A stretch of 64,000 nucleotides of DNA from Paenibacillus dendritiformis (GCF_015845845.1 NZ_LDIG01000048.1:1-64000), one strand, 5' to 3'; shown: positions 16,405 to 27,814, counted from the first letter of the stretch. Numbers and translations are program-made. Notes: a model not told the origin generated them from the letters alone.

Positions 16405-16773
16405 TTAGAATTCAAGGCCGGCTTCGCGTGCTGCTTCAGCCAATGCTTGAATTCGGCCATGATACAAGTAACCGCCGCGGTCGAATACGACGTTGTCGTG
16501 TCCTTGCGCCTTGGCGCGTTTTGCGATCAATTCGCCTACTTTGCGCGCAGCCTCGACGCTGCCGCCGTTTTTGATCTCTTCGCGAAGCTCTTTGTCCATC
16601 GTCGACGCAGCTACGAGCGTAACGCCTTTAACGTCATCGATAAGCTGAGCGTAGATGTGCTTGGAGGAACGGAATACGTTCAAACGCGGACGTGCCGATG
16701 TACCTTCGATTTTCTTGCGGACACGAAGGTGTCTTTTCAGACGCGCTTTATTTTTATTCGGCTTAGTAATCAT
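16405..16773 (-). CDS. rplR: 50S ribosomal protein L18
   Basis: This 122-residue L18 binds 5S rRNA together with L5 and L25-type proteins. It has the basic N-terminus [20 protein letters not shown], the motif [20 protein letters not shown], and ends [20 protein letters not shown] followed by EAGLEF. GAAGGGAG precedes the start. It lies 64 bp after rplF and 26 bp before rpsE. Confidence 0.98.
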   Translation of the reverse strand: MITKPNKNKARLKRHLRVRKKIEGTSARPRLNVFRSSKHIYAQLIDDVKGVTLVAASTMDKELREEIKNGGSVEAARKVGELIAKRAKAQGHDNVVFDRGGYLYHGRIQALAEAAREAGLEF

Positions 16774-16837
16774 CTGATTGATTCACTCCCTTCGGAATAA
16801 CCGTTAAGCTGCTAAGACAAGCGAGCTAGGCAAGATC

Positions 16838-17380
16838 TTATTTCTTCTTGCCTGCTTTACCTTCTTTGCGGAGAATGCGCTCGCCTTCGTACTTGATCCC
16901 TTTGCCTTTGTAAGGTTCTGGTTCACGTACGGAGCGGATTTTTGCTGCATATTCACCAACGCGCTCTTTGTCGATGCCTTTGACGATGATTTTCGTCTGA
17001 GCAGGCAGTTCGAACTCGATGCCCTCTTCTGGTGTAATCTCAACCGGATGGGAGTATCCGACGTTCAACACGAGTTTGTTGCCAGTCTTGTTCGCACGGT
17101 AACCGACACCAACCAGCTCCAATGTTTTGGAGAAACCTTCCGTTACTCCGTTAACCATGTTGCTGATGATGCTGCGAGTCGTGCCGTGCAAAGAACGGTG
17201 AAGTTTATTGTCAGAAGGACGCTCTACATGAATCACGTTCTCTTCAATGGACACTTTCATGTCCTTATGAATTTCACGGGATAAGCTTCCTTTTGGTCCT
17301 TTGATAGTAATCACGCTATTGTCCAGAGTGACAGTGACGCCGCCTGGAACTGTAATTGGCTTACGACCAATACGAGACAT
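16838..17380 (-). CDS. rplF: 50S ribosomal protein L6
   Basis: This 180-residue L6 has two similar domains and lies near the elongation factor binding site. It starts [20 protein letters not shown] and ends with the signature [20 protein letters not shown]. The ATG at 17380 is chosen because GGAGG lies about 10 bp upstream and homologues start with MSRIGRK. It follows rpsH by 33 bp. Confidence 0.98.
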   Translation of the reverse strand: MSRIGRKPITVPGGVTVTLDNSVITIKGPKGSLSREIHKDMKVSIEENVIHVERPSDNKLHRSLHGTTRSIISNMVNGVTEGFSKTLELVGVGYRANKTGNKLVLNVGYSHPVEITPEEGIEFELPAQTKIIVKGIDKERVGEYAAKIRSVREPEPYKGKGIKYEGERILRKEGKAGKKK

Positions 17381-17413
17381 GTGTTGTTGCACCTCCAATC
17401 TTATGCGAATGGT

Positions 17414-17812
17414 TTACCAAACGTAGCAGATAACCTCGCCGCCCGTTTTTGCTTGGCGAGCTTCTTTGTCAGTCATAACGCCCTTGGACGTCGAGATGAT
17501 AGCAATCCCGAGGCCACCCAGAACGCGTGGCACCTCAGTGGACTTCGTGTACACGCGCAGTCCCGGCTTACTGATGCGCTTCAAGCCTGTGATGACACGC
17601 TCGTTGTCGGCACCATATTTCAGGAAAATGCGGATAAGCCCTTGTTTGTTGTCCTCGATATATTCTGCATCGCGGATAAATCCTTCGCGCTTCAAGATTT
17701 CAGCAATTTGCTTCTTCATCGTCGAAGCAGGCATCTCCACGGTCTCATGACGTACTGTGTTAGCATTGCGAATGCGTGTAAGCATATCAGCAATCGGATC
17801 GGACATAACCAT
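17414..17812 (-). CDS. rpsH: 30S ribosomal protein S8
   Basis: This 132-residue S8 binds the central domain of 16S rRNA and is an early assembly protein. It begins [20 protein letters not shown] and ends with the typical [20 protein letters not shown] segment plus ICYVW. The start could be the first or third codon; the first keeps the family's usual length and lies 9 bp after GGAGG. rpsN ends 32 bp upstream. Confidence 0.98.
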   Translation of the reverse strand: MVMSDPIADMLTRIRNANTVRHETVEMPASTMKKQIAEILKREGFIRDAEYIEDNKQGLIRIFLKYGADNERVITGLKRISKPGLRVYTKSTEVPRVLGGLGIAIISTSKGVMTDKEARQAKTGGEVICYVW

Positions 17813-17844
17813 TAGTGTAAACCTCCTTCCCGCAACAGGGTTGA

Positions 17845-18030
17845 TTACCAGCTAGCTTTTTTAACGCCAGGAATCTGGCCTTTGTATGCCAATTCGCGGA
17901 AACAAATTCTGCAAATTTTGAACTTACGTAATACAGAGTGTGGACGGCCGCAGCGTTCACAGCGTGTGTATGCCCGTACTTGAAACTTCGGTTTGCGTTG
18001 CTGCTTGATTTTCATCGAAGTTTTTGCCAC
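17845..18030 (-). CDS. rpsN: 30S ribosomal protein S14, zinc-binding type Z
   Basis: This 61-residue S14 has two CxxC pairs (CERC and CRIC, in [20 protein letters not shown]), so it is the zinc form found in the spc operon of Firmicutes. I place the start at the GTG at 18030, giving [16 protein letters not shown]; the GTG four codons upstream overlaps the GGAGG site. It sits between rplE (86 bp upstream) and rpsH. Confidence 0.97.
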   Translation of the reverse strand: MAKTSMKIKQQRKPKFQVRAYTRCERCGRPHSVLRKFKICRICFRELAYKGQIPGVKKASW

Positions 18031-18116
18031 GTGAGTTGACACCTCCTAAATCGTGTCCAAGATATCGATTCATGGAATCGTTCCGTTCGTACTACCTTGT
18101 TCGCCTTCGTTGCGAA

Positions 18117-18659
18117 TTACTTCGCGAAAGGCATGCCGAGTTGCGTCAACAATTCGCGGGACTCTTCGTCCGTTTTCGCGGTGGTTACGAAAACGATGTC
18201 CATACCGCGCACTTTGTCTACTTGATCGTACTCAATCTCAGGGAAGATGATTTGTTCCTTCAGACCGAGCGTGTAGTTGCCGCGGCCGTCAAATGCTTTG
18301 TTCGAGATACCGTGGAAGTCACGGACACGAGGAAGCGTGACGTTGAACAATTTGTCCATGAAGTGATACATACGCTCACCGCGCAAAGTCACTTTCACAC
18401 CAATCGGCATTCCTTCACGAAGCTTAAAGCCTGCGATAGACTTTTTCGCACGTGTAATTACTGGTTTTTGACCCGCGATCAATTGCAGTTCAGCAACAGC
18501 GGAATCCAAAACTTTGGAGTTTTGAACAGCCTCACCCATACCCATGTTGATGACGACTTTCTCCACTTTTGGCACCTGCATAACGGATGTATAGTTGAAC
18601 TTCTGCATCAGAGCAGGAGTAATTTCGTTCAAGTAACGTTCTTTCAGACGAGCTGCCAT
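18117..18659 (-). CDS. rplE: 50S ribosomal protein L5
   Basis: This 180-residue L5 binds 5S rRNA and forms a bridge to S13. It contains [20 protein letters not shown], the [20 protein letters not shown] segment and [29 protein letters not shown] lies before the ATG. It follows rplX by 26 bp. No unusual features. Confidence 0.98.
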   Translation of the reverse strand: MAARLKERYLNEITPALMQKFNYTSVMQVPKVEKVVINMGMGEAVQNSKVLDSAVAELQLIAGQKPVITRAKKSIAGFKLREGMPIGVKVTLRGERMYHFMDKLFNVTLPRVRDFHGISNKAFDGRGNYTLGLKEQIIFPEIEYDQVDKVRGMDIVFVTTAKTDEESRELLTQLGMPFAK

Positions 18660-18685
18660 AAGGCACAGACCTCCTTTCTTAGCGA

Positions 18686-19036
18686 TTAGTCGATGATTGC
18701 GCCAGAGCGCTTAGCGACGCGCACTTTTTTGCCGTTCTCTACTTTGTAACCGATGCGCGTTACTTTACCGGACTTCGGATCCACGTGCATGACGTTGGAT
18801 GCGTGGATTGGCGCTTCTTGCTCGATGATGCCGCCTTGCGGATTCGCAGCGTTCGGCTTCTGGTGCTTCTTCACCATGTTGACTCCTTCAACGAGAACAC
18901 GGTTCTCGCGCGGATACGCAGCAATAACGCGGCCTTTTTTACCTTTGTCCTTACCCGTGATGACGATGACTGTATCGTCCTTCTTCACGTGCAGCTTATT
19001 GTTATGCGACTCGAGAATTTTCTTCAGTCGTGGCAT
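18686..19036 (-). CDS. rplX: 50S ribosomal protein L24
   Basis: This 116-residue L24 starts assembly of the large subunit. The KOW motif is at about residues 20-50 ([20 protein letters not shown], then [20 protein letters not shown]). AGGAGG precedes the ATG. It follows rplN by 39 bp and keeps the spc order L14-L24-L5. Confidence 0.98.
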   Translation of the reverse strand: MPRLKKILESHNNKLHVKKDDTVIVITGKDKGKKGRVIAAYPRENRVLVEGVNMVKKHQKPNAANPQGGIIEQEAPIHASNVMHVDPKSGKVTRIGYKVENGKKVRVAKRSGAIID

Positions 19037-19075
19037 GTGTCACACCTCCTGCATCTTGCCCGGCCGGCAAGTTGA

Positions 19076-19444
19076 TTAGATCACTTCCGGAGCCAGGGAA
19101 ACGATTTTCATGAAGTCTTTCTCGCGAAGTTCACGAGCAACCGGTCCGAAAATACGAGTTCCGCGTGGGCCCTTGTCTTCTTTTACGATAACTGCCGCGT
19201 TTTCGTCAAACGAAATGTAAGATCCGTCTTTCCGGCGAACCGAGCGCTTCGTACGAACGATAACAGCTCTTACAACGTCGCCCTTTTTGACAACGCCGCC
19301 TGGTGTTGCTTGTTTTACAGAACATACGATCAAATCACCAATGTGAGCCGCCTTGCGTCCAGTTCCGCCCAACACGCGAATACACATCAATTCTTTCGCA
19401 CCAGAGTTATCTGCGACCGCCAAACGTGTGAATGGTTGAATCAT
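19076..19444 (-). CDS. rplN: 50S ribosomal protein L14
   Basis: This 122-residue L14 forms an intersubunit bridge to 16S rRNA. It starts [20 protein letters not shown] and includes [20 protein letters not shown] and [29 protein letters not shown] precedes the ATG. rpsQ ends 35 bp upstream, marking the S10-spc boundary, which is continuous here without a terminator. Confidence 0.98.
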   Translation of the reverse strand: MIQPFTRLAVADNSGAKELMCIRVLGGTGRKAAHIGDLIVCSVKQATPGGVVKKGDVVRAVIVRTKRSVRRKDGSYISFDENAAVIVKEDKGPRGTRIFGPVARELREKDFMKIVSLAPEVI

Positions 19445-19479
19445 TCGATTGTCCTCCTTTCGTTGAAGCTATTCGCTGC

Positions 19480-19746
19480 TTAAACGATGACTGCTTTTTC
19501 TACGATTTCAACGAGTCTCCAGCGCTTGTCTTTCGACAACGGGCGAGTCTCCATGATTTTTACAGTATCGCCGATTTTCGCTTCGTTGTTCTCGTCATGC
19601 GCTTTGAACTTCTTCGTATAACGGATGCGCTTGTGATACAGGTCATGCTTCTTGTATGTTTCGACCGCGACAACAACGGTTTTGTCCATTTTATCGCTGA
19701 CGACTTTGCCGACTTGCACTTTACGAGCGTTACGTTGTTCACTCAT
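19480..19746 (-). CDS. rpsQ: 30S ribosomal protein S17
   Basis: This 88-residue OB-fold protein binds the 5' domain of 16S rRNA. It begins [20 protein letters not shown] and contains [20 protein letters not shown] and [20 protein letters not shown]. The ATG at 19746 follows GGAGG by about 10 bp; the longer frame upstream would include that site. It lies 61 bp after rpmC. Confidence 0.98.
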   Translation of the reverse strand: MSEQRNARKVQVGKVVSDKMDKTVVVAVETYKKHDLYHKRIRYTKKFKAHDENNEAKIGDTVKIMETRPLSKDKRWRLVEIVEKAVIV

Positions 19747-19807
19747 GAGTGTTGGGCCTCCTTCCTGCATACAGGATCTCTATATTCCGATTCGACATCA
19801 AGGTCGA

Positions 19808-20008
19808 TTAACTAGTAATCCCAAGTTCTCTTTCACGAAGAACCGTATGTGCGCGAGCAATCGCTTTGCGTACATCACGGATACGAGTCGGGTTGTCAAG
19901 CTGTCCGGTAGCCAATTGGAAACGGAGGTTGAAAAGTTCTTCCTTGAATCCGGCAATCTTTTGTTCAATTTCAGCAGTGGTCAAGTTGCGGAATTCACTA
20001 GCTTTCAT
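19808..20008 (-). CDS. rpmC: 50S ribosomal protein L29
   Basis: This 66-residue two-helix protein lies near the peptide exit tunnel beside L23. It reads [20 protein letters not shown] and continues with [20 protein letters not shown], the family core. Its ATG overlaps the rplP stop by one base, so translation is probably coupled. Confidence 0.98.
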   Translation of the reverse strand: MKASEFRNLTTAEIEQKIAGFKEELFNLRFQLATGQLDNPTRIRDVRKAIARAHTVLRERELGITS

Positions 20009-20433
20009 TATGCTTCACCACCCATTTCTTCACGTTTCACGAACTTCGTCTTGACTGGCAGCTTGTGAGCGGCAAGACGCATTGCTTCGCGAGCTACTTC
20101 CTCGGAGACACCAGAAAGTTCGAACATGATCTTGCCTGGTTTAACCACAGCTACCCATTTCTCAACGTTACCTTTACCGCTACCCATCCGAACCTCAAGC
20201 GGCTTTGCCGTGATTGGCTTGTCAGGGAAAATTTTAATCCATACTTTACCGCCACGCTTGATGTAACGAGTCATCGCGATACGGGCAGCCTCGATTTGAC
20301 GGTTCGTGATCCACGTCGGTTCCAATGCTTGGAGACCGAAATCGCCAAAGTTAAGCGTTGTGCCGCCTTTCGCTTGACCTTTCAAGCGCCCTTTGAATTG
20401 CTTGCGGTGTTTTACACGTTTAGGTACCAACAT
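20008..20433 (-). CDS. rplP: 50S ribosomal protein L16
   Basis: This 141-residue L16 shapes the A-site tRNA path in the large subunit. It starts [20 protein letters not shown] and contains [20 protein letters not shown] and [20 protein letters not shown]. It follows rpsC by only 2 bp and overlaps rpmC by one base, a tightly coupled trio. Confidence 0.98.
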   Translation of the reverse strand: MLVPKRVKHRKQFKGRLKGQAKGGTTLNFGDFGLQALEPTWITNRQIEAARIAMTRYIKRGGKVWIKIFPDKPITAKPLEVRMGSGKGNVEKWVAVVKPGKIMFELSGVSEEVAREAMRLAAHKLPVKTKFVKREEMGGEA

Positions 20434-20435
20434 GA

Positions 20436-21101
20436 TTAGTTGCCTCCTTCCTGAGCAGCCTTTTTCTTAGCCGTAGGAAGTACCTCTCCACGATAGATCC
20501 ATACTTTTACGCCCAGACGACCGTAAGTAGTATGCGCTTCGGCTGTGCCGTAGTCAATGTCAGCGCGAAGCGTATGAAGTGGCACAGTCCCTTCGCTGTA
20601 ACCTTCCGAACGAGCGATTTCAGCACCGCCCAGACGACCGCTAACTGCAGTTTTGATTCCTTTTGCGCCAGCGCGCATCGAGCGTTGGAGCGCTTGTTTC
20701 AGAGCCCGGCGGAACGATACGCGGCGCTCCAGTTGTTGTGCAATGCTCTCAGCGACGAGAATTGCATCCAGGTCTGGAGTTTTGATTTCCGAAATGTTGA
20801 TGTGCACTTTTTTGCCGCCTGCGATAGCTGTTACCTCGCGACGAAGGGCTTCAACTTCGGAACCGCCTTTACCGATGACCATGCCCGGCTTGGCAGTGTG
20901 GATCGTCACGTTCACGCGGTTAGCCGCGCGCTCGATTTCGATGCGGGATACGGCTGCATCCTTCAATTTGTTTTTCAAATACTCACGAATCTTTACGTCT
21001 TCGATAAGCAAGGTACCGAAGTCTTTTTCCGCGTACCATTTGGATTCCCAATCGCGGATGATACCAACTCGAAGTCCGACTGGATTTACCTTTTGACCCA
21101 C
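20436..21101 (-). CDS. rpsC: 30S ribosomal protein S3
   Basis: This 221-residue S3 lines the mRNA entry channel. It starts [20 protein letters not shown], has a type II KH domain with [20 protein letters not shown] (residues about 55-90), and the C-terminal signature [29 protein letters not shown] precedes the ATG. It follows rplV by 13 bp. Confidence 0.98.
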   Translation of the reverse strand: MGQKVNPVGLRVGIIRDWESKWYAEKDFGTLLIEDVKIREYLKNKLKDAAVSRIEIERAANRVNVTIHTAKPGMVIGKGGSEVEALRREVTAIAGGKKVHINISEIKTPDLDAILVAESIAQQLERRVSFRRALKQALQRSMRAGAKGIKTAVSGRLGGAEIARSEGYSEGTVPLHTLRADIDYGTAEAHTTYGRLGVKVWIYRGEVLPTAKKKAAQEGGN

Positions 21102-21114
21102 TCGTTATCCCTCC

Positions 21115-21447
21115 TTATTTTTCAGATACCACGATAGAAATGTGGCTGGTTCTCTTATTGATACGGCTTGCACGTCCCATAGCGCGCGGACGGAATCGTT
21201 TCAAAGTAGGACCTTGGTTCACGTACACTTGCTCGACTACGAGCTTGTTCACGTCCATTTGATAGTTATGCTCTGCATTGGCAATCGCCGAGTTGAGCAG
21301 CTTCTCCACTACCGGAGATGCCGATTTAGGCGTGTGGCGCAGAATCGCGATCGCTTCGCCCACTTGCTTGCCGCGGATCAAGTCAATCACCAGCTTGACC
21401 TTGCGCGGAGAAATGCGAACATTATTCGCATGTGCCTTCGCTTGCAT
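21115..21447 (-). CDS. rplV: 50S ribosomal protein L22
   Basis: This 110-residue L22 has a long hairpin that lines the nascent peptide tunnel. It begins [20 protein letters not shown] and ends with [20 protein letters not shown] followed by [11 protein letters not shown]. The tunnel-tip region is unremarkable. GGGGAGG lies 7 bp before the ATG at 21447, which I prefer to the open frame further upstream. Confidence 0.98.
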   Translation of the reverse strand: MQAKAHANNVRISPRKVKLVIDLIRGKQVGEAIAILRHTPKSASPVVEKLLNSAIANAEHNYQMDVNKLVVEQVYVNQGPTLKRFRPRAMGRASRINKRTSHISIVVSEK

Positions 21448-21482
21448 GGAAGTACCTCCCCTCAAATGCTATATAGTCAAAA

Positions 21483-21761
21483 TTAGCGTCTAGTTTTTTT
21501 GTCGTCGTTCGTGTGGCCTTTGTACGTGCGTGTCGGCGCGAATTCGCCGAGCTTGTGTCCGACCATATCTTCCGTCACGTACACTGGCACGTGCTTGCGT
21601 CCATCATACACACCGAACGTATGACCGATGAATTGAGGGAAAATCGTGGAGCGGCGCGACCAAGTCTTAATGACAGCCTTCTTGTTGGACTCGTTCATTT
21701 GCTCGACTTTCTTCATCAAATGACCATCGACGAATGGTCCTTTTTTCAAACTGCGACCCAT
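21483..21761 (-). CDS. rpsS: 30S ribosomal protein S19
   Basis: This 92-residue protein in the 30S head contacts S13. It starts [20 protein letters not shown] and has [20 protein letters not shown], then [28 protein letters not shown] precedes the ATG. rplB ends 71 bp upstream. Confidence 0.98.
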   Translation of the reverse strand: MGRSLKKGPFVDGHLMKKVEQMNESNKKAVIKTWSRRSTIFPQFIGHTFGVYDGRKHVPVYVTEDMVGHKLGEFAPTRTYKGHTNDDKKTRR

Positions 21762-21832
21762 GTGTGAATCCTCCCTTCACAAAACCTTATGCTTGCGTGC
21801 GTTACGCCGCAGAGTATGCAGTCGGGTAAATA

Positions 21833-22663
21833 TTATTTCGTGCGATGACGTACGATATATTTATCGGAATGCTTACCTTTTTTACGCGTTTTGTAACCGA
21901 GCGTCGGTTTGCCCCATGGAGACATAGGCGTTTTGCGGCCGATAGGAGCTTTACCTTCACCACCACCGTGAGGGTGATCAACCGGGTTCATGACGACACC
22001 GCGGACGGTAGGACGCTTGCCCAACCAGCGGCTGCGGCCGGCTTTACCGATTTTGATAAGCTCGTGGTCGCCGTTGCCTACGGAACCGATGGTCGCGCGG
22101 CACACTTTGAGAACCTTGCGAACTTCGCCGGAGGACAGGCGGATCGTAACGTATTTATCTTCTTTACCGAGCAACTGAGCTTCCGTACCGGCTGCGCGAA
22201 CCAATTGGCCGCCCTTGCCTGGCTTCAGCTCGATGTTGTGGATAACTGTACCTACTGGAATGTTCTCAAGCGGCATCGCATTGCCTGTCTTGATATCGGC
22301 TCCAGGGCCGGATACGATCACATCGTTCACTTTCAGGCCTTTCGGCGCGATGATGTAGCGCTTCTCGCCGTCTGCATAGTGAATCAACGCGATGTTGGAC
22401 GTACGGTTCGGATCGTACTCAATCGTAGCAACGCGGCCTGGAATGCCATCCTTGTTGCGTTTGAAATCGATAATCCGGTATTTACGCTTATGTCCGCCGC
22501 CGTGGTGACGAACCGTGATTTTACCTTGGTTGTTGCGTCCTGCTTTTTTGTTCAATGGAGCGAGCAGGGACTTCTCTGGCACATTCGTTGTGATCTCTTC
22601 GAACGTAGATACGCTCATGCCACGACGAGCCGGAGATGTCGGTTTGTACTTTTTGATAGGCAC
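21833..22663 (-). CDS. rplB: 50S ribosomal protein L2
   Basis: L2 is needed for subunit joining and peptidyl transfer. This 276-residue protein begins [20 protein letters not shown] and has the conserved [20 protein letters not shown] and the motif [20 protein letters not shown] around the key histidine. The lysine-rich C-terminus ([20 protein letters not shown]) is normal. AAGGAGGG precedes the start; rplW ends 33 bp upstream. Confidence 0.98.
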   Translation of the reverse strand: MPIKKYKPTSPARRGMSVSTFEEITTNVPEKSLLAPLNKKAGRNNQGKITVRHHGGGHKRKYRIIDFKRNKDGIPGRVATIEYDPNRTSNIALIHYADGEKRYIIAPKGLKVNDVIVSGPGADIKTGNAMPLENIPVGTVIHNIELKPGKGGQLVRAAGTEAQLLGKEDKYVTIRLSSGEVRKVLKVCRATIGSVGNGDHELIKIGKAGRSRWLGKRPTVRGVVMNPVDHPHGGGEGKAPIGRKTPMSPWGKPTLGYKTRKKGKHSDKYIVRHRTK

Positions 22664-22696
22664 TGGTTTTCCCTCCTTACTTGTACGAGTGTGTCA

Positions 22697-22987
22697 TTAT
22701 ACCGTCTCGAAGAATTCAAGCGGCTTGCTGTCTTTGGTCAGCGTGACGAATGCTTTCTTCCATTCGGTTGTATATCCGGAGTAGCGGCCATAGCGTTTTG
22801 GCTTGGCTGGCACGCGAAGCGTGTTCACGTTCGCTACTTTTACTTTGAAAATCGACTCAACGGCTTGCTTGATTTCCGTCTTATTCGCACGGATATCGAC
22901 TTCAAATACATATTTCAGGTCGTTCATCATGTCGGCTGTGCTTTCAGTGATGATAGGACGCTTAATGATATCGCGAGGGTCTTTCAT
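22697..22987 (-). CDS. rplW: 50S ribosomal protein L23
   Basis: This 96-residue L23 sits at the exit of the peptide tunnel and docks trigger factor and SRP. It starts [20 protein letters not shown] and contains [20 protein letters not shown] and [20 protein letters not shown]. Its ATG overlaps the rplD stop by one base, so the two are coupled. Confidence 0.98.
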   Translation of the reverse strand: MKDPRDIIKRPIITESTADMMNDLKYVFEVDIRANKTEIKQAVESIFKVKVANVNTLRVPAKPKRYGRYSGYTTEWKKAFVTLTKDSKPLEFFETV

Positions 22988-23610
22988 TACGCGAACACCT
23001 CCTCTACCTTCTGAACCGCATCCTTCGTAATGATGAGCTTCTCATGGCGAAGAACGTCATATACGTTCACGCCGTCTGCCGCAACGAGCTTCACAGAAGG
23101 AATGTTGCGAGCGGAGAGTGCCACATTGTCATTGTACTCAGGCACAACGACCAACGCTTTGCGGTCCACTTTCAGATTGTTCAAGATTGCAGCGAATTCC
23201 TTCGTCTTCGGCGCATTCATCGTCAATTGATCCAATACGATGATTTGCTCTGCCAGAACTTTGGAAGACAGCGCGGATTTGATTGCCAGACGGCGAACTT
23301 TCTTAGGAAGCTTATACGCATAGCTGCGTGGCGTAGGACCGAATACCGTACCGCCGCCTTTCCATTGTGGCGAACGAATGGATCCTTGACGCGCGCGTCC
23401 AGTTCCTTTTTGTTTCCAAGGCTTGCGGCCACCACCGCTAACTTCAGAACGGGTTTTAACTTTATGCGTACCTTGACGCATCGATGCAAGCTGCATAACA
23501 ACTGCATCATGAAGCACGTGCTTGTTCGGTTCGATGCCGAATACCGTGTCAGCCAGTTCGATCTCGCCGACTTGCGCACCGCTGATGTTGTATACTGCTA
23601 CTTTTGGCAT
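22987..23610 (-). CDS. rplD: 50S ribosomal protein L4
   Basis: This 207-residue L4 binds 23S rRNA and sends a loop into the peptide tunnel ([20 protein letters not shown], then [20 protein letters not shown]). In E. coli L4 also represses its own operon; I see no evidence for or against that here. AAAGGAGG precedes the ATG. rplC ends 25 bp upstream. Confidence 0.98.
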   Translation of the reverse strand: MPKVAVYNISGAQVGEIELADTVFGIEPNKHVLHDAVVMQLASMRQGTHKVKTRSEVSGGGRKPWKQKGTGRARQGSIRSPQWKGGGTVFGPTPRSYAYKLPKKVRRLAIKSALSSKVLAEQIIVLDQLTMNAPKTKEFAAILNNLKVDRKALVVVPEYNDNVALSARNIPSVKLVAADGVNVYDVLRHEKLIITKDAVQKVEEVFA

Positions 23611-23635
23611 TCTGAGCTCCTCCTTTCCTTACGGA

Positions 23636-24259
23636 TTACTTTTTAATTGCTTGTTTTACGTGAACGAAGCTGTTTTTCGGACCCGGAATGGAACCTTTCA
23701 CGAGGATGACATTGCGTTCTGCATCCACTTTTACAACTTCGAGGTTTTGAATCGTTACGGTTTCGCTTCCCATGTGGCCTGGAAGGCGTTTGCCTTTAGG
23801 CACGCGGTTCGCTTGAATGGAACCCATGGAACCAGGACCGCGGTGATAACGGGAACCGTGAGCCATTGGTCCGCGGCTTTGTCCCCAGCGCTTGATTACG
23901 CCTGCGAATCCTTTACCTTTGGAGATACCTGTAACGTCAACGAATTCACCTTCTGCAAAGATGTCGGCCTTCAGCTCCTGGCCAACTTCATATTGAGAAA
24001 GATCCACACCACGAAGTTCTTTTACGTAGCGCTTAGGCGTTGTGTTAGCTTTCTTCGCGTGGCCGACTTCCGGCTTCGTCGATCTTTTTTCCTTTTTATC
24101 AGCATAGCCGATTTGGATAGCTTCATAACCGTCGTTCTCAACGTCTTTCTTTTGAAGAACGACGCAAGGACCTGCTTCGATAACAGTTACCGGCACAACG
24201 TTACCTTCAGCGGTAAACACTTGAGTCATGCCGAGCTTTTTACCTAAGATACCTTTCAT
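23636..24259 (-). CDS. rplC: 50S ribosomal protein L3
   Basis: L3 begins large-subunit assembly and reaches towards the peptidyl transferase centre. This 207-residue protein starts [20 protein letters not shown] and has the central signature [20 protein letters not shown], then [27 protein letters not shown] precedes the ATG. It follows rpsJ by 48 bp. Confidence 0.98.
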   Translation of the reverse strand: MKGILGKKLGMTQVFTAEGNVVPVTVIEAGPCVVLQKKDVENDGYEAIQIGYADKKEKRSTKPEVGHAKKANTTPKRYVKELRGVDLSQYEVGQELKADIFAEGEFVDVTGISKGKGFAGVIKRWGQSRGPMAHGSRYHRGPGSMGSIQANRVPKGKRLPGHMGSETVTIQNLEVVKVDAERNVILVKGSIPGPKNSFVHVKQAIKK

Positions 24260-24307
24260 GTTGACACCTCTTTTCGTTCCTTAATCCGAATCAATGTAAT
24301 GCAAAGC

Positions 24308-24718
<411 letters not shown>

Positions 24719-24753
24719 TCACTTCATCGCAACGTCGACGAACAACATTCACT

Positions 24754-24782
24754 ATTATAAAGAAATGTCCGGGCTTTTGCAA
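24754..24782 (-). promoter_or_regulatory. Promoter of the S10-spc-alpha superoperon
   Basis: On the minus strand TTGCAA (24777-24782) and TATAAT (24754-24759) are 17 bp apart. The leader to rpsJ is about 130 bases. With no strong terminator seen until after rplQ, this promoter probably drives about 15 kb of ribosomal genes. Confidence 0.85.
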
Positions 24783-24823
24783 GCTTTTTTCATAACTGTT
24801 TTCGTATCCGTGCTTGCAATGCG

Positions 24824-24871
24824 AAATCGGCATAAGCTTCGGGTCTCAACGGGTTCCGCATATGCCGATTT
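24824..24871. repeat. 11-bp perfect inverted repeat between hemAT remnant and rpsJ promoter
   Basis: AAATCGGCATA (24824-24834) and TATGCCGATTT (24861-24871) can form a long stem around a 26-base loop. No convincing T tract follows on either strand. It lies 60 bp beyond the chemoreceptor stop and 42 bp before the rpsJ -35 box, so it could end that transcript, or be a binding site. Confidence 0.6.
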
Positions 24872-24931
24872 TCCCGTTCAATCTATTCATTTTCCCCTAT
24901 ATAATAGATAAACTTGTTCACGGAAATTCAA

Positions 24932-26297
24932 TTACAAATGAAGCGCGGTCTCATTCAGCCTCTCTGCCGAAGCGTCCACCTCATCCGTCGCTTGTCCGAT
25001 GCTCTCCGTCATCGCCAGCAGCGATTGCATTTCCCCCATGAACCGTTCCATCTCCTCAACGCTCTGAACGGCCTGCCGCACAATGTCCCCGAACGCCTCC
25101 TTCGTCCCATCCGCCTGCTCATGCACGGCCGCGACATTGTCCTTCACCAGCCCGATCCGGTGGACGACCGCGTTCGTCGCCAGCGTAGAATTGCCTATAA
25201 GCTCTTCAATATCGGATACGGTCTCCTTCGTATGAGCGGCCAGCTTGCTAACTTCCTTCGCGACGATGGCAAATCCGGCTCCCTGCGCTCCCGCCCTTGC
25301 GGCCTCGATGGAGGCATTGAGCGCCAACAGCGCCGTCTGGTCGTCGATCTCCTTCACGGCGCCTACAATTGTACCGATTCGGAGCGATGTATTCTTCAAT
25401 TCTGTGATCTGAGCATGCATCTCCTGCGCATTGTGATCGATATGCCGGATCCCATCCGAAAATTCAACGATTCGTTCCATCCCCCTGTACGCCTTCTCCT
25501 GCGTCCGGGCTGCGGATTGCGTAGTCAGGGCGATTTTGTCCTTCATCTCCAGTCCTTTGCCCATGAACTGCTGTATCGTCTCATTCGTGCCGGCCGTCAA
25601 GCGGGCCAGCTCCCCGCTCAACTGCGCGACGCTCCCCTTCAGCTTCTCCTTCACCTCCTGATAGCTCCGCTCCCGTTCCATCTGGCTGCGCTCTTCATAC
25701 GCATGAACGACAAGCTGCAGTTCCAGACTCAAGATCCGGTTCAGGGCAAGGATAGCTTCGATTCTCTTCGACTCCTCGCCGATATGGGCATGTAGCAAGG
25801 AAGTCAATTCATTCTGAAGATTTTGAAACGCGGCGATATACCATTTCGTGTCCAATCCGATCTGACGATGCATCTCGGCGATTTTCAATCTCTTCATAAT
25901 GTAGGCCTGATCGATCCGTCCGTTGAACATCTCGCTAACATGCCCTTCCAGCGTCAACTGCAATCGTTCGATCGTGCCTATGGGCCATAATCATATCCCG
26001 AAGCTCGTGAATAGCGGTGATCTGGGAGTAAAAAATGCGGGTAACATCCTTCATATAAGGAAGAATATGAGGTTGAATGCGGCGGAGCAGGGTCAAGTCG
26101 GCATCGGTCAGACCGATCAGCCCGATTTGACGGTGCAGCGGATGGCCGGAAGGCAGTCGAATCTCTCCTGACACCAGTTGTTCATCATCATGCAAGTTCC
26201 ACCTGTCGCGCTCCGGCGCGCCAGGCTGCCCGGCCTCCGCCGAACGTCTTCTATGTAAATGAGTTCCGAATCTTCTCCACATCTTGGTGCTTCTCAT
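24932..26297 (-). pseudogene. hemAT: HemAT-type globin-coupled chemoreceptor, frameshifted
   Basis: HemAT is a soluble haem sensor for aerotaxis towards oxygen. The first frame (from 26297 or, more likely, an ATG at 26282) encodes the start of the globin domain (IQPHILPYMKDVTRIFYSQI and on to IHELRDMI). Similarity then jumps to the next frame with [40 protein letters not shown] (haem-pocket histidine region) and a full signalling domain ([20 protein letters not shown]). Removing one T at about 25979 restores a single frame. It lies alone between the tuf terminator and the S10 promoter. A sequencing error, a true pseudogene or a phase-variable state are all possible. Confidence 0.85.
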
Positions 26298-26464
26298 CCT
26301 TTCCCTGTCTCTTCGATGCGCGTATCGCTCTGCGGAGTGCTCGATTTTTTCCTATATTATTGTACATTGCCGATCTATACATATTATATAATCGATGTCA
26401 TTCACAGCTTGGCTCAGATCGTCAATTCCGTGAACGGCCCGGGAAAGGTTCGGCCGCCCGCATG

Positions 26465-26495
26465 AAAAAGCCCTTCACTCCGAAGAGTGAAGGGC
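26465..26495 (-). terminator. Strong terminator of the str operon after tuf
   Basis: On the minus strand an 11-bp perfect stem (GCCCTTCACTC with its complement, 26470-26480 and 26485-26495) closes a TTCG tetraloop and is followed by TTTTTC. It begins 29 bp after the tuf stop. Confidence 0.95.
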
Positions 26496-26524
26496 CGGGA
26501 CCGCCGGCTCGCGCCGGCAGTTCA

Positions 26525-27718
26525 TTATTTAATGATGGATGCAACCGCACCTGCACCTACTGTACGGCCACCTTCGCGGATAGCGAAGCGAGTACCTTCT
26601 TCGATCGCGATAGGAGCGATCAGTTTTACAGTAACGGTGATGTTGTCGCCAGGCATAACCATTTCAGTGCCTTCTGGCAGTTCAATGATACCTGTTACGT
26701 CCGTTGTACGGAAGTAGAATTGTGGACGGTAGCCCGTGAAGAAAGGCTTATGACGGCCGCCTTCTTCTTTCGTCAGTACGTACACTTGAGCAGTGAACTC
26801 AGTGTGCGGCTTAACGGAGCCTGGCTTAGCCAATACTTGACCGCGCTCGATTTCTTTACGGTCAATACCGCGGAGCAATGCGCCGATGTTGTCGCCCGCT
26901 TGAGCGGAATCCAGAAGCTTACGGAACATTTCAACGCCCGTAACAACGGATTTTTTCGTTTCTTCTTGGATACCGACGATTTCGATCTCGTCGCCGACTT
27001 TAACCGTACCGCGCTCAACACGGCCAGTAGCAACCGTACCGCGGCCTGTGATGGAGAATACGTCCTCGACAGGCATCAGGAATGGCTTGTCAGTGTCGCG
27101 CTCTGGAGTCGGGATGTAAGAGTCGATTTGCTCGAACAGCTCGACGATTTTGTCAGCCCAAGGGCCGTCTGGGTTTTGCAGCGCTTCACGTGCAGAACCG
27201 CGAATGATTGGTGTGTCGTCGCCTGGGAATTCGTATTCGCTCAGAAGGTCGCGAATTTCCATTTCTACCAGTTCGAGCAACTCTTCGTCTTCAACCATGT
27301 CGCACTTGTTCATGAATACGACGATGTAAGGTACGCCTACTTGGCGGGAGAGCAGGATGTGCTCACGAGTTTGCGGCATTGGGCCGTCAGCTGCGGATAC
27401 GACGAGAATCGCGCCGTCCATTTGCGCAGCACCCGTGATCATGTTCTTAACGTAGTCGGCGTGACCTGGGCAGTCTACGTGTGCGTAGTGACGAGTAGCG
27501 GACTCATACTCAACGTGGGACGTCGAGATCGTGATACCGCGCTCGCGCTCTTCTGGAGCCTTGTCGATTTGGTCGTAGGCGATTGCGCTGCCACCGCCAT
27601 ACTTTTTCGTCAATACTGTCGTGATTGCAGCTGTCAAAGTCGTTTTACCATGGTCAACGTGACCGATCGTACCGATGTTAACGTGCGGTTTCGTACGTTC
27701 AAACTTAGCCTTTGCCAT
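26525..27718 (-). CDS. tuf: Elongation factor Tu
   Basis: EF-Tu brings aminoacyl-tRNA to the ribosome as a GTP complex. This 397-residue protein starts [20 protein letters not shown] with the G1 loop GHVDHGKT at residues 19-26, then DCPGHADY and NKCD for guanine. Domains II and III follow, ending AVASIIK. GGAGGAA precedes the ATG at 27718; the longer open frame upstream lies in the fusA-tuf gap (96 bp). It is the last gene of the str operon. Confidence 0.99.
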   Translation of the reverse strand: MAKAKFERTKPHVNIGTIGHVDHGKTTLTAAITTVLTKKYGGGSAIAYDQIDKAPEERERGITISTSHVEYESATRHYAHVDCPGHADYVKNMITGAAQMDGAILVVSAADGPMPQTREHILLSRQVGVPYIVVFMNKCDMVEDEELLELVEMEIRDLLSEYEFPGDDTPIIRGSAREALQNPDGPWADKIVELFEQIDSYIPTPERDTDKPFLMPVEDVFSITGRGTVATGRVERGTVKVGDEIEIVGIQEETKKSVVTGVEMFRKLLDSAQAGDNIGALLRGIDRKEIERGQVLAKPGSVKPHTEFTAQVYVLTKEEGGRHKPFFTGYRPQFYFRTTDVTGIIELPEGTEMVMPGDNITVTVKLIAPIAIEEGTRFAIREGGRTVGAGAVASIIK

Positions 27719-27814
27719 TTGAACCAGTTCCTCCTTAATAAGTGGAATAAGTATGTTGCGGCGGGCACATGACGTATCATGTGCGCCTGCCGTTGCAAAC
27801 ATCAAGTCGGCTAA

